From CAWJMD01 sp963845675 (GTDB lineage Bacteria > Actinomycetota > Actinomycetes > Actinomycetales > CAWJMD01): a stretch of 64,000 bases of DNA. Where the stretch lies: assembly GCA_963845675.1 (NCBI GenBank), contig CAWJSX010000001.1:434001-498000 (forward strand), read 5' to 3'. The notes under the pieces were generated by a model. That model was not told the DNA's origin, searched no databases, and saw only the letters and a program-made list of their open reading frames with translations. The translations under genes were made by a program, and so were the position numbers. Of the stretch, positions 28,439 through 37,623 are shown one piece after another. How positions within the stretch are numbered: position 1 is the first letter of the stretch; each line of letters starts with the position of its first letter.

Positions 28439-30541
28439 ATGAGACCCACCACCGACCTCGCGCGCCGCGTGGCGCCGTTCGAGGTGATCTCCGAGTTCTC
28501 GCCGTCGGGGGACCAGCCGACGGCGATCGCGGACCTCACGCGCCGGGTGCAGCAGGGCGAGCAGAACGTCGTCCTGCTCGGTGCCACCGGCACCGGCAAG
28601 TCGGCGACGACGGCCTGGCTCGTCGAGCAGCTCCAGCGTCCGACGCTGGTGATGGCGCCCAACAAGACGCTGGCCGCGCAGCTCGCCAACGAGTTCCGGG
28701 AGCTGCTGCCGAACAACGCCGTCGAGTACTTCGTCTCGTACTACGACTACTACCAGCCCGAGGCCTACATCGCGCAGACGGACACCTACATCGAGAAGGA
28801 CTCGTCGATCAACGACGAGGTGGAGCGGCTGCGGCACTCCGCCACGAACTCGCTGCTGACTCGCCGCGACGTGATCGTCGTGGCCTCGGTGTCGTGCATC
28901 TACGGCCTGGGCACGCCACAGGAGTACGTCGACCGGATGGCCAAGCTGCGGGTCGGCGACGTCGTCGAGCGCGACGAGCTGCTGCGCCGCTTCGTCGGCA
29001 TGCAGTACACGCGCAACGACCTGGCGTTCACGCGCGGCACCTTCCGTGTGCGGGGCGACACCGTCGAGATCATCCCGGTCTACGAGGAGCTGGCACTGCG
29101 TATCGAGTTCTTCGGAGACGAGATCGACAAGCTGTACACGCTCAACCCGCTGACCGGTGAGGTGGTCAACGAGGAGGACGAGATGTACGTCTTCCCCGCC
29201 ACCCACTACGTCGCCGGGCCCGAGCGGATGGAACGCGCGATCGCGGGCATCGAGATCGAGCTCGCCGACCGGCTGGCCGAGATGGAGCAGCAGGGCAAGC
29301 TGCTCGAGGCCCAGCGGCTGCGGATGAGGACGACCTACGACATCGAGATGATGCGCCAGGTCGGGTCGTGCTCCGGCATCGAGAACTACTCGCGCCACAT
29401 CGACGGTCGCGGCCCGGGTACGGCGCCCAACACGTTGCTGGACTACTTCCCCGAGGACTTCCTGCTCGTCATCGACGAGTCGCACGTCACGGTGCCCCAG
29501 ATCGGCGCCATGTACGAGGGCGACATGTCGCGCAAGCGGGCCCTCGTCGAGCACGGCTTCCGCCTGCCGAGCGCGATGGACAACCGTCCGCTCAAGTGGG
29601 AGGAGTTCCTCGGACGCATCGGTCAGACGGTCTACCTCTCGGCCACCCCGGGTGCCTACGAGCTCGGCCGCGGGGACGGGGTCGTCGAGCAGATCATCCG
29701 TCCGACGGGCCTCGTCGACCCCGAGGTAGTTGTCAAGCAGACCAAGGGGCAGATCGACGACCTCCTCGACGAGATCCGCACGCGCACAGCGAAGAACGAG
29801 CGCGTGCTCGTGACAACGCTGACCAAGAAGATGGCGGAGGACCTCACCGACTACCTGCTCGACCAGGGGGTGCAGGTCCGGTACCTGCACTCCGAGGTCG
29901 ACACCCTGCGCCGGGTCGAGCTGCTCCGGGAGCTTCGTCAGGGCGTCTTCGACGTGCTCGTCGGCATCAACCTCCTGCGGGAGGGGCTCGACCTGCCCGA
30001 GGTGTCCCTCGTGAGCATCCTCGACGCCGACAAGGAGGGCTTCCTGCGCTCCGGGACGTCCCTGATCCAGACGATCGGCCGCGCCGCCCGCAACGTGTCC
30101 GGCCAGGTGCACATGTACGCGGACCGGATCACACCGTCGATGGCGATGGCGATCGACGAGACGAACCGGCGCCGTGCCAAGCAGGTGGCCTACAACGTGG
30201 CCAACGGCGTGGAGCCGACGGCGCTGCGCAAGCGGATCGCGGACATCACCGACATGCTGCAGCGCGAGGACGCGGACACGGAGCAGCTCCTCCGGGGCGG
30301 CGGTCGGCAGCAGTCGCGCGGCAAGGCACCCGTTCCCGGCATGTCGTCCCGTCCGGGGGAGCGCCAGCACAAGCTCGCGACCCTGCCCGCGTCCGACCTG
30401 GCGGACCTGATCCAGCAGCTGACAGACCAGATGCACCTGGCTGCGACCGAGCTGCAGTTCGAGCTGGCGGCCCGGCTGCGCGACGAGATCGGCGACCTCA
30501 AGAAGGAGCTGCGCGGCATGCAACGGGCCGGACACGCCTGA
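28439..30541 (+). CDS. uvrB: excinuclease ABC subunit B
   Basis: UvrB is the damage-verifying helicase-like subunit of nucleotide excision repair. The 700-residue protein has the P-loop GATGTGKSATTAWL near residue 42, the beta-hairpin YYDYYQPEAYIAQTDTYIEK that clamps DNA, the DEAD-like VIDESHVT, and helicase motifs V/VI (NLLREGLDLPEV and QTIGRAARN). The C-terminal UVR domain LQFELAARLRDEIGDLKKEL binds UvrC. ATG 28439 matches the family N-terminus and sits directly behind the damage promoter. Undisturbed frame and normal length. Confidence 0.98.
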   Translation: MRPTTDLARRVAPFEVISEFSPSGDQPTAIADLTRRVQQGEQNVVLLGATGTGKSATTAWLVEQLQRPTLVMAPNKTLAAQLANEFRELLPNNAVEYFVSYYDYYQPEAYIAQTDTYIEKDSSINDEVERLRHSATNSLLTRRDVIVVASVSCIYGLGTPQEYVDRMAKLRVGDVVERDELLRRFVGMQYTRNDLAFTRGTFRVRGDTVEIIPVYEELALRIEFFGDEIDKLYTLNPLTGEVVNEEDEMYVFPATHYVAGPERMERAIAGIEIELADRLAEMEQQGKLLEAQRLRMRTTYDIEMMRQVGSCSGIENYSRHIDGRGPGTAPNTLLDYFPEDFLLVIDESHVTVPQIGAMYEGDMSRKRALVEHGFRLPSAMDNRPLKWEEFLGRIGQTVYLSATPGAYELGRGDGVVEQIIRPTGLVDPEVVVKQTKGQIDDLLDEIRTRTAKNERVLVTTLTKKMAEDLTDYLLDQGVQVRYLHSEVDTLRRVELLRELRQGVFDVLVGINLLREGLDLPEVSLVSILDADKEGFLRSGTSLIQTIGRAARNVSGQVHMYADRITPSMAMAIDETNRRRAKQVAYNVANGVEPTALRKRIADITDMLQREDADTEQLLRGGGRQQSRGKAPVPGMSSRPGERQHKLATLPASDLADLIQQLTDQMHLAATELQFELAARLRDEIGDLKKELRGMQRAGHA

Positions 30542-30551
30542 GGAGGCACAC

Positions 30552-30890
30552 GTGGACAGGGACGCGCTGATGGCCCACTGCCTCGCCAAGCCCGGTGCCT
30601 GGGAGGACGAGCCGTGGGAGGGAGATGTCGTCGCGAAGGTCGGCGACAAGATCTTCGCGTTCCTCGGCGCCGGCGGAGGCGTGGGCGTCAAGTGCGGCCG
30701 CACCCGCGACGAGGCGGACGAGTGGCTCCGGCAGTTCCCCGACGAGGCGCACGTGATGGCGTACATCGGCCGGTACGGCTGGAACACGCTCGACGTCGGG
30801 GGCGCGATCAGCGACGACGAGATCCTCGAGGCGGTCGACGCCTCGTACACGGCGGTCGTCCAGAGGCTGCCGAAGGCCCAGCGCCCCTAG
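30552..30890 (+). CDS. MmcQ/YjbR family protein
   Basis: A 112-residue protein of the MmcQ/YjbR family, whose fold resembles a DNA-binding domain but whose function is unresolved. Typical features are the N-terminal LAKPGAWEDEPWEGDVVAKV, FAFLGAGGGVGVKCG and the end WNTLDVGGAISDDEILEAVD. Start GTG 30552 has a TGAGGAGG ribosome site and lies 10 bp after uvrB, so it is probably expressed with it under the damage promoter. It converges with def. Confidence 0.85.
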   Translation: MDRDALMAHCLAKPGAWEDEPWEGDVVAKVGDKIFAFLGAGGGVGVKCGRTRDEADEWLRQFPDEAHVMAYIGRYGWNTLDVGGAISDDEILEAVDASYTAVVQRLPKAQRP

Positions 30891-30932
30891 CCCGCCCCAA
30901 GGCCTCAACCCCTTGAGGGGGCGTCTCGGGGG

Positions 30933-31533
30933 TCAGCCGCCGGAGTGCTCCAGGTACGCCCGGAGGGCCCGGCCGCGCTCCCGCCGGGGCAGCCGGTCGA
31001 GGTAGACCTTGCCGACCAGGTGGTCGCTCTCGTGCTGCAGGCACCGTCCGAGGAGGCCACTTCCCTCGACCCTGACCGGGCGTCCCTGGGCGTCGACGCC
31101 CTCGACGACCGCGCAGTCCGCACGCGGTGTGTCGCGGTTGAAGCCGGGCAGCGACAGGCAGCCCTCGCTCCACACGCAGCTCCTCGCCCCAGGTCTCCAC
31201 GAGCACGGGGTTCACCACGTAGCCGGCCCCGTGGTTGGGCGGCTCGCCGGGCACACCGGGGTCGTCCTCGTCGAAGGGGCAGTCGTACACGAACACGTCG
31301 TAGTGCACGCCGATCTGGTTGGCCGCGAGGCCCACCCCGTCGGCGGCGTACATCGACGCGTACATGTCGTCGAGCAGCCGTCGCAGCGAGTCGTCGAAGC
31401 TGGTCACCCGCTCCGCGGTCGAGCGGATGACCGGGTCGCCGAGCTCACGGATGGGTCGCACTGTTCCCCGCCCCGCGTCGGGACGCCAGACCTCGGTGTC
31501 GCCGGGTCCCGCCCCGGGCTGTTCCGCGCTCAT
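30933..31533 (-). CDS. def: peptide deformylase, one frameshift
   Basis: Removes the formyl group from nascent peptides. All three metal-site motifs are present: GVGLAANQIGV, then SEGCLSLPGFN with the metal-binding Cys, and QHESDHLVGKV with the HExxH-type histidines and glutamate. The N-terminal extension of about 20 residues before IRELGDPVIRSTAERV is usual in actinobacteria. An extra base near 31171 separates the first two motifs (GTGAGCGAG read as GTGGAGCGAG would explain it). The ATG at 31533 overlaps the stop of the upstream lipoprotein gene (ATGA). Confidence 0.88.
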
Positions 31534-32039
31534 GCGCCGGCGTAGTCCCGAGCAGCCTGCAGCAGCGCGTCCAGCTCGGTCTGCGCGTCGGCGAACGACT
31601 GAGCACCCTCCTGGACGGTCGCGAGGTCCTGCGTATCGATGCCCTCACGCACCGTCGAGCTCCCCTCCGACACGGTCGTCAGCAGCTGCTGCAGGGGGTC
31701 GTCGATCCGCGGGTCGGGGGCGGGGTCGTCCCGCAGCGCATCGACGTCCGCGTCGATCTCGTCCAGCTGGGCCTCGGCCGCGGCCAGGTCGCCACCCTGG
31801 GCAGCGGTCGCGAGCCCCGCCACGGAGGTCCCGAGGGACGTCAGCTCCGAGCTCGCGCCGGCCAGCCACGCGGCCATCTGCGCCTTGTCACGCAGGCTGG
31901 GGGCTTCCTGGCCCTGGCCGTCCGTGGAGCCGGTGTCGCCGCCCAGTACGCCACAGCCCGCCAGCAGCCCCGGCAGGAGGGCGGCAGCTGCCAGCGCCGT
32001 CGCCCAGCGGGCCTTCGTCGTCTTCGGTCGGTGCGTCAT
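31530..32039 (-). CDS. small lipoprotein of unknown function
   Basis: A 169-residue lipoprotein. The signal peptide has a basic start (MTHRPKTTKARW), a hydrophobic core and the lipobox LLAGC near residue 29. The mature part is acidic and predicted helical (QGGDLAAAEAQLDEIDADVD), without cysteines beyond the lipidated one. I do not recognise a family. It overlaps def by 4 nt and would be translated just before it. Confidence 0.75.
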   Translation of the reverse strand: MTHRPKTTKARWATALAAAALLPGLLAGCGVLGGDTGSTDGQGQEAPSLRDKAQMAAWLAGASSELTSLGTSVAGLATAAQGGDLAAAEAQLDEIDADVDALRDDPAPDPRIDDPLQQLLTTVSEGSSTVREGIDTQDLATVQEGAQSFADAQTELDALLQAARDYAGA

Positions 32040-32067
32040 GTCGCCAGTGTGCCGGTTCGTGCCGCGG

Positions 32068-32706
32068 TCACCAGCCCCGGGCACGCCAGTCGCCCACGTG
32101 AGGTCGCTCGGCGCCCAACGTCGTCCCGGCACCGTGGCCCGGGTAGACGATGGTGGAGTCGGGGTAGATGTCGAAGACCCTCGACTCGAGGTCGTCGACC
32201 AGGCTGGTGAAGTCCTCGGGTGACGTGGTCTTGCCGGGGCCACCGGGGAAGAGCGAGTCGCCGGTGAACAGGTGCACGGTGCCCCCAGCGTCGGTCCACG
32301 CCAGGGCGACGGACCCGGGCGTGTGGCCCCGGAGGTGGACGACGTCGAGCACCAGGTCGCCGACCCGCAGCCGGTCGCCGTGGGCGAGCCGTTCCTCGAT
32401 CTCCACCGGAAGCTCGTCCGCGTCGTCCTCGCCGGCGGCCGTGCGGGCACCGGTGGCGTCGACCACCTCGGCCAGGGCGCGGTGGTGGTCCCAGTGCCGG
32501 TGCGTGGTGACCACCACGTCGAGGCGGCCCCCGTCGCTGCCGGTCGAGCCGTGCCTGACCATCTCGAGCAGTGCCGGGGCGTCGTCGGCGGCGTCGACCA
32601 GCAGCTGGGCGCCGGTGCTCGCGCACGTCAGCAGGTAGGCGTCGTTGTCCATCTCGGAGACCGAGACCCGACGCAGCTCAGCACCGTCCAGAGCGGTCAC
32701 GTCCAC
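32068..32706 (-). CDS. MBL-fold metallo-hydrolase (glyoxalase II-like)
   Basis: A 212-residue metallo-beta-lactamase-fold protein. The metal motif is THRHWDHH (HxHxDH). The next ligand histidine is in HLRGHTPGSVAL, the aspartate in LFTGDSLFPGGPGKT and the last histidine in VYPGHGAGTTLG. This set is typical of hydroxyacylglutathione-hydrolase-like enzymes; in an actinobacterium the thiol partner could be mycothiol. Start taken as GTG 32706 (a second GTG at 32700). The stop of the mycothiol-dependent-type gene lies 5 bp upstream, and the two probably work together. Confidence 0.88.
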   Translation of the reverse strand: MDVTALDGAELRRVSVSEMDNDAYLLTCASTGAQLLVDAADDAPALLEMVRHGSTGSDGGRLDVVVTTHRHWDHHRALAEVVDATGARTAAGEDDADELPVEIEERLAHGDRLRVGDLVLDVVHLRGHTPGSVALAWTDAGGTVHLFTGDSLFPGGPGKTTSPEDFTSLVDDLESRVFDIYPDSTIVYPGHGAGTTLGAERPHVGDWRARGW

Positions 32707-32710
32707 GCGA

Positions 32711-33445
32711 TCAGCCCCAGGGCGGCAGGTCGGGGAGCCCGCCCGTCGGCGCGGCGAGGCCGCCCCCGTCGCCGCGACCGGTCGACCACGCCAGCAGCTC
32801 CGCTGCGGGCCCTGAGATCTCGGGCCCCCCGGAGCCACCGACGTCGATGCGGTGCCCGGTGTCGGTCGCGACCAGGGTGAGGGGACCGGCGTCCTGGCCG
32901 CTGAGGCGCTCGCCGGTCTCGGCGAGGAAGCGGGTGACCAGCTCGGCCGGTAGCGCCTCGAACGTGTACCCGGTGTCCAGGTCCGCGTGGTGGTAGACCA
33001 CCTCCCGCGCCCGGTTGAGCGGGAGGTCGTGGGCGACCAGGGGGTGTCCCGCGCCCGTCCGCACGACCTCGCCGAGGTACTGGCCGCGCAGGGCCAGCAG
33101 GTCGTCGAGGAATCTCTCGGCGCTGGCCTCCACGTCCGCCTCCAGGTGGGCGGCGGAGCGTCCGGCACCGGCCTCGATGTCCCGGTCCCGCTGTTCGCGC
33201 GTCGCGTACATCGGCGTCTCGGTGCCGGTGCGCGCCCACGTCACGAGGTTGCGCAGGGCGTCGGCGTTGCGGGCCAGGTGGCTCAGCACGTGCCCCCGGG
33301 TCCAGCCCTCGCACAGGGACGGGGCGCGCACCGCGTCGTCGTCGAGGGTGTGCACCGTGTCCATCAGGGCGTCCGTGACGTCCGTGAGCACGGTGATCGC
33401 GTGGTCGTACTGCTCCGGCTGGTTGAGGTCGTCCAGGCTGGTCAC
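32711..33445 (-). CDS. maleylpyruvate isomerase/mycothiol-dependent family enzyme
   Basis: A 244-residue protein with the DinB-like four-helix N-terminal domain. LCEGWTRGHVLSHLARNADAL carries the first metal histidine, and later REVVYHHADLDTGY carries the others. The C-terminal domain of about 80 residues (LTLVATDTGHRIDVGG) is the usual MDMPI C-terminal part. These enzymes use mycothiol for isomerisation or detoxification; the substrate here is unknown. Start GTG 33445 is 7 nt downstream of TAGGGT on the same strand, suggesting a leaderless message that continues into the MBL gene. Confidence 0.87.
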   Translation of the reverse strand: MTSLDDLNQPEQYDHAITVLTDVTDALMDTVHTLDDDAVRAPSLCEGWTRGHVLSHLARNADALRNLVTWARTGTETPMYATREQRDRDIEAGAGRSAAHLEADVEASAERFLDDLLALRGQYLGEVVRTGAGHPLVAHDLPLNRAREVVYHHADLDTGYTFEALPAELVTRFLAETGERLSGQDAGPLTLVATDTGHRIDVGGSGGPEISGPAAELLAWSTGRGDGGGLAAPTGGLPDLPPWG

Positions 33446-33452
33446 GTCCCCG

Positions 33453-33458
33453 ACCCTA
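33453..33458 (-). promoter_or_regulatory. -10 element of the MDMPI-MBL transcript
   Basis: TAGGGT on the minus strand lies 7 nt before the GTG at 33445. It fits TANNNT of a leaderless promoter. Confidence 0.5.
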
Positions 33459-33527
33459 GTCCGCACCGTGGACGGCCGGAGGGTTGTGACGGCTCTGACA
33501 GCCGCCAGGGCGGTCTGCGATGAGCCG

Positions 33528-33550
33528 TTGTCGGTGGCGGCACCTAGCAT
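33528..33550 (+). promoter_or_regulatory. RecA-independent DNA-damage promoter (PafBC type) of uvrA
   Basis: TTGTCGGTG (33528-33536), eight bases, then TAGCAT (33545-33550) match tTGTCRgtg-N8-TAnnnT. It shares the 14-mer GTTGTCGGTGGCGG with the uvrB promoter. The uvrA GTG follows after 6 nt. Confidence 0.8.
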
Positions 33551-33556
33551 GATCGG

Positions 33557-36500
33557 GTGCCTTCTGCCGCCTCCTCGATGTCCTCCCGCCGCGCGCCCTC
33601 ACCCCCGCCCGAGGCCTCGGCCCACCAGCTCGTCGTGCGCGGGGCCCGCGAGCACAATCTCAAGAACATCGACCTGGACCTGCCGCGTGACGCGATGATC
33701 GTGTTCACCGGTCTGTCGGGGTCGGGCAAGTCGTCCCTGGCGTTCGACACGATCTTCGCCGAGGGCCAGCGCCGCTACGTCGAGTCCCTGTCCGCCTACG
33801 CCCGGCAGTTCCTCGGTCAGATGGACAAGCCCGACGTCGACTTCATCGAGGGTCTCTCGCCGGCCGTCTCGATCGACCAGAAGTCGACGAGCCGCAACCC
33901 CCGATCCACGGTGGGCACGATCACCGAGGTCTACGACTACCTCCGCCTGCTCTGGGCACGGGCGGGCGTTCCCCACTGCCCCGTCTGCGGCGAGGAGATC
34001 GGGCGGCAGACGCCCCAGCAGATCGTCGACCGCCTGCTCGACCTGCCGGAGGGCACGCGTTTCCAGGTGCTGGCGCCGGTGGTCCGCGGCCGCAAGGGCG
34101 AGTACGCCGACCTGTTCGGCGAGCTGCAGTCGAAGGGCTTCTCCCGGGCCCGGGTCGACGGCGAGGTCGTGTCGCTGACGTCCCCGCCGACCCTCGAGAA
34201 GAAGCTCAAGCACACGATCGACGTGGTGGTCGACCGCCTCGCGGTCAAGGAGTCCGCCAAGCGCAGGCTGACCGACTCGGTCGAGACCGCGCTCGGCCTC
34301 TCCGGCGGGCTGCTCGTGGCCGAGCTGGTCGATCTCGAGCCCGGCGACCCGGGCCGCGAGCGCCGGTTCAGCGAGAAGATGGCGTGCCCGAACGAGCACG
34401 AGCTGACCCTGGACGAGATCGAGCCCCGCACCTTCTCGTTCAACGCCCCCTACGGCGCGTGCGAGACCTGCCACGGCATCGGCGTGCGGCAGGAGGTCGA
34501 CCCCGAGCTCATCGTCTCGGACGAGGACCTGACGTTGAGCGAGGGCGCGATCGCCCCGTGGGGTGCCAACACCGGCACCAACGACTACTACCACCGGCTG
34601 ATGCGCGGGCTGGGCGACCAGCTCGGCTTCTCCGTCGACGTGCCGTGGCGTGCGCTGCCGGAGCGGGCCCGCGAGGCCCTGCTGCACGGTCAGAACTACG
34701 AGGTGCACGTCAAGTACCGCAACCGCTTCGGCAGGGAGCGCTCGTACACGAGCGGGTTCGAGGGCGTCGTGCCGTTCATCAAGCGCCGTCACTCCGAGAC
34801 CGAGTCCGAGTGGTCGCGCGAGCGGTACGAGGGCTACATGCGGGAGGTGCCGTGCCCGGCCTGCGGCGGTGCCCGGCTCAAGCCCGAGGTGCTCGCGGTC
34901 CGCATCGGCGACCTCTCGATCGCCGAGGCGTGCCGCCTCCCGGTGGCGGAGTGCGCGCAGTTCCTCGGTGGCCTGCAGCTCAACGCGCGACAGGCGCAGA
35001 TCGCCGAGGCCGTGCTCAAGGAGATCAACGCCAGGCTCGGGTTCCTCCTCGACGTGGGGCTCGACTACCTGTCCCTCGACCGTCCCGCGGGCACGCTGTC
35101 CGGCGGCGAGGCGCAGCGCATCCGGCTGGCCACGCAGATCGGCTCCGGTCTCGTGGGCGTGCTGTACGTCCTCGACGAGCCGAGCATCGGCCTGCACCAG
35201 CGAGACAACCGCCGCCTCATCGCGACGCTGACGCGGCTTCGCGACCTGGGCAACACGCTGATCGTCGTCGAGCACGACGAGGACACCATCTCCTCCGCCG
35301 ACTGGGTCGTCGACATCGGTCCCGGCGCGGGGGAGCGGGGCGGGCACGTCGTCCACTCCGGCACGTTCAAGGGGCTCCTCGACCACCCCGACTCGCTGAC
35401 CGGCGCGTTCCTGTCCGGACGGGAGTCGATCGCGGTGCCGGAGGAGCGTCGGGAGGCCGACCTCGACCGGGCCGTCCGCGTCGTCGGTGCCCGCGAGCAC
35501 AACCTGCGGGGGATCGACGTCTCCTTCCCGCTCGGGTGCCTGGTGGCGGTGACCGGCGTCTCGGGGTCGGGCAAGTCCACCCTCGTGAACTCCATCCTCT
35601 ACACGGTGCTCGCGAACAAGCTGAACGGCGCGCGTCAGGTGCCCGGCCGCCACAAGACCGTCACCGGGCTGGAGCACCTCGACAAGGTCGTGCACGTCGA
35701 CCAGTCGCCGATCGGGCGCACGCCACGCTCGAACCCGGCGACCTACACCGGGGTCTGGGACCACGTCCGCAAGCTCTTCGCCGCCACCACCGAGGCGAAG
35801 GTCCGGGGCTACATGCCCGGCCGGTTCTCGTTCAACGTCAAGGGTGGTCGCTGCGAGAACTGCCAGGGCGACGGCACGATCAAGATCGAGATGAACTTCC
35901 TGCCCGACGTCTACGTCCCGTGCGAGGTCTGCCACGGCGCTCGGTACAACCGGGAGACGCTCGAGGTCCACTTCAAGGGCAAGACGGTCGCGGACGTGCT
36001 CGACATGCCGATCGAGGAGGCCGCTGACTTCTTCGAGGCCGTCCCGGCGATCTCACGGCACCTGAGGACCCTGGTCGACGTAGGCCTGGGGTACGTGCGC
36101 CTCGGGCAGCCGGCACCGACGCTGAGCGGCGGGGAGGCGCAGCGGGTCAAGCTGGCGAGCGAGCTCCAGAAGCGGTCGGCCGGACGCACCGTGTACGTCC
36201 TCGACGAGCCCACGACCGGCCTGCACTTCGAGGACATCCGCAAGCTCCTCGAGGTGCTGCAGGGACTCGTGGACAAGGGCAACACCGTGATCGTCATCGA
36301 GCACAACCTCGACGTGATCAAGAGCTCCGACTGGGTCGTCGACATGGGACCGGAGGGCGGTTCCGGCGGCGGCACCGTCCTGGCGACGGGCACCCCGGAG
36401 CAGGTGGCCCGCGTCGATGCCAGCTACACCGGGCAGTTCCTCGCCGAGATGCTGCCGGACGGGCACCGCGGACTCCGGCCGACGGTCAAGGTGGCCGCAG

Positions 36501-36787
36501 CCCTCACCGGGCGAGGTGGCCCCAAGACGTCGGCGGCGGCCAAGAAGTCGTCGGCCACGACGGCGCCCGCGAGGAAGCCCGCGACCAGGAAGGCCGCAGC
36601 CTCGAAGAGCACGGCGAAGAAGGCTGTCGCGACCACGAGCACGGCGAAGAAGGCGCCGGCGAAGAAGGCACCGGCGAAGAAGGCGGCCGCCACGACGGCG
36701 GGTGCCGCGAAGGGACCGACGCGACGGGAGTCGCGAGCGCCGGTGGTGCGCAAGGCGGCGTCACAGAAGTCGTCCACAAGGCGCTGA
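33557..36787 (+). CDS. uvrA: excinuclease ABC subunit A with lysine/alanine-rich C-terminal tail
   Basis: UvrA is the damage-recognition ATPase of excision repair. The 1,076-residue protein has both ABC modules: Walker A GLSGSGKSSLAFDT and GVSGSGKSTLVNSI, with signatures LSGGEAQRIRLA and LSGGEAQRVKLA. The zinc-binding cysteines are in CPVCGEEIG, CETCHGIG, CPACGGARLK, CENCQGDG and CEVCHGARYN. The conserved body ends near residue 972 (FLAEML). About 100 further residues are almost only Lys, Ala, Thr, Pro and Ser with repeated AKKAPAKKA, resembling histone H1 tails, and are in frame to the stop. Start is GTG 33557. Confidence 0.97.
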   Translation: MPSAASSMSSRRAPSPPPEASAHQLVVRGAREHNLKNIDLDLPRDAMIVFTGLSGSGKSSLAFDTIFAEGQRRYVESLSAYARQFLGQMDKPDVDFIEGLSPAVSIDQKSTSRNPRSTVGTITEVYDYLRLLWARAGVPHCPVCGEEIGRQTPQQIVDRLLDLPEGTRFQVLAPVVRGRKGEYADLFGELQSKGFSRARVDGEVVSLTSPPTLEKKLKHTIDVVVDRLAVKESAKRRLTDSVETALGLSGGLLVAELVDLEPGDPGRERRFSEKMACPNEHELTLDEIEPRTFSFNAPYGACETCHGIGVRQEVDPELIVSDEDLTLSEGAIAPWGANTGTNDYYHRLMRGLGDQLGFSVDVPWRALPERAREALLHGQNYEVHVKYRNRFGRERSYTSGFEGVVPFIKRRHSETESEWSRERYEGYMREVPCPACGGARLKPEVLAVRIGDLSIAEACRLPVAECAQFLGGLQLNARQAQIAEAVLKEINARLGFLLDVGLDYLSLDRPAGTLSGGEAQRIRLATQIGSGLVGVLYVLDEPSIGLHQRDNRRLIATLTRLRDLGNTLIVVEHDEDTISSADWVVDIGPGAGERGGHVVHSGTFKGLLDHPDSLTGAFLSGRESIAVPEERREADLDRAVRVVGAREHNLRGIDVSFPLGCLVAVTGVSGSGKSTLVNSILYTVLANKLNGARQVPGRHKTVTGLEHLDKVVHVDQSPIGRTPRSNPATYTGVWDHVRKLFAATTEAKVRGYMPGRFSFNVKGGRCENCQGDGTIKIEMNFLPDVYVPCEVCHGARYNRETLEVHFKGKTVADVLDMPIEEAADFFEAVPAISRHLRTLVDVGLGYVRLGQPAPTLSGGEAQRVKLASELQKRSAGRTVYVLDEPTTGLHFEDIRKLLEVLQGLVDKGNTVIVIEHNLDVIKSSDWVVDMGPEGGSGGGTVLATGTPEQVARVDASYTGQFLAEMLPDGHRGLRPTVKVAAALTGRGGPKTSAAAKKSSATTAPARKPATRKAAASKSTAKKAVATTSTAKKAPAKKAPAKKAAATTAGAAKGPTRRESRAPVVRKAASQKSSTRR

Positions 36788-37559
36788 CGCCACGACAACC
36801 GATCTGGACCTCACGAGCTTCCGGGCCCTCAGCTTCGACTGCTACGGCACGCTGATCGACTGGGAGGCCGGCATCGCGGCCGTCCTCTCGCCGTGGGCAC
36901 GCGAGCAGGGGCTCGACCTCAGCGTCGAGCAGCTGCTGCGCGCCTACTCCGGCCACGAGGCAGCGGTGGAGCAGGAGAGCCCCACGCTGCTGTACCCCGA
37001 GGTTCTGGCCGCCGCCTTCCGCCGCACCGGCGAGGGGATCGGACATCCCGTGAGCCAGGAGTGGGCCCGGCGACTGGGCGGCACGGTCCCGGACTGGCCG
37101 GCCTTCCCGGACTCCGCGGACGCGCTGGCTCGCCTGGCGAGGCACTACCGGCTGGTCATCGTGTCCAACGTGCACAACGCCGGCTTCATCGGAAGCAACA
37201 TGCACCTGCGCGGTGACTTCGCGGCCGTCATCACCGCGCAGGACGTAGGTGCCTACAAGCCGGCCGAGAACCACTTCCGTGCGCTGGACGCCGCCCTGCC
37301 CGAGCTCGGCGTGGACCGCTCGGAGCTGCTCCACGTGGCTCAGAGCCTCTTCCACGACCACGTTCCCGCCACCCGTGAAGGGCTGCCCTCGGTGTGGATC
37401 AACCGACGCCACGACCGCCCGGGCTGGGGTGCGACCCCCGAGCCGTCGGGCGAGTGGACCTACGACCTCGAGTGCACGTCCATGGCCGCCTTCGCCGATG
37501 CCGTCGACCGCGCCTTCGACGAGATCCACCCCGACACCGCTGGCGAGAGGGGTCGTTGA
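36786..37559 (+). CDS. HAD-superfamily hydrolase (haloacid dehalogenase type II-like), start uncertain
   Basis: About 250 residues with HAD motif I FDCYGTLIDWE (nucleophile Asp and the DxxxT pattern), motif II IVSNVHNAGF with Ser, motif III lysine in VGAYKPAENHF, and the acidic motif IV region QSLFHDHVPATREGL. The arrangement matches the haloacid dehalogenase type II-like group; the substrate is unknown. No ATG, GTG or TTG lies in frame between the uvrA stop and the conserved core, so either a rare start is used or an indel hides the true one. The start given is approximate. It follows uvrA directly. Confidence 0.8.
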   Translation, partial: DATTTDLDLTSFRALSFDCYGTLIDWEAGIAAVLSPWAREQGLDLSVEQLLRAYSGHEAAVEQESPTLLYPEVLAAAFRRTGEGIGHPVSQEWARRLGGTVPDWPAFPDSADALARLARHYRLVIVSNVHNAGFIGSNMHLRGDFAAVITAQDVGAYKPAENHFRALDAALPELGVDRSELLHVAQSLFHDHVPATREGLPSVWINRRHDRPGWGATPEPSGEWTYDLECTSMAAFADAVDRAFDEIHPDTAGERGR

Positions 37560-37623
37560 GCATTCACCAGCCGGCTGGGGGACAATGGGGCCAGGCGAAC
37601 CACCGAGCCCCCGGAGGATCAAG

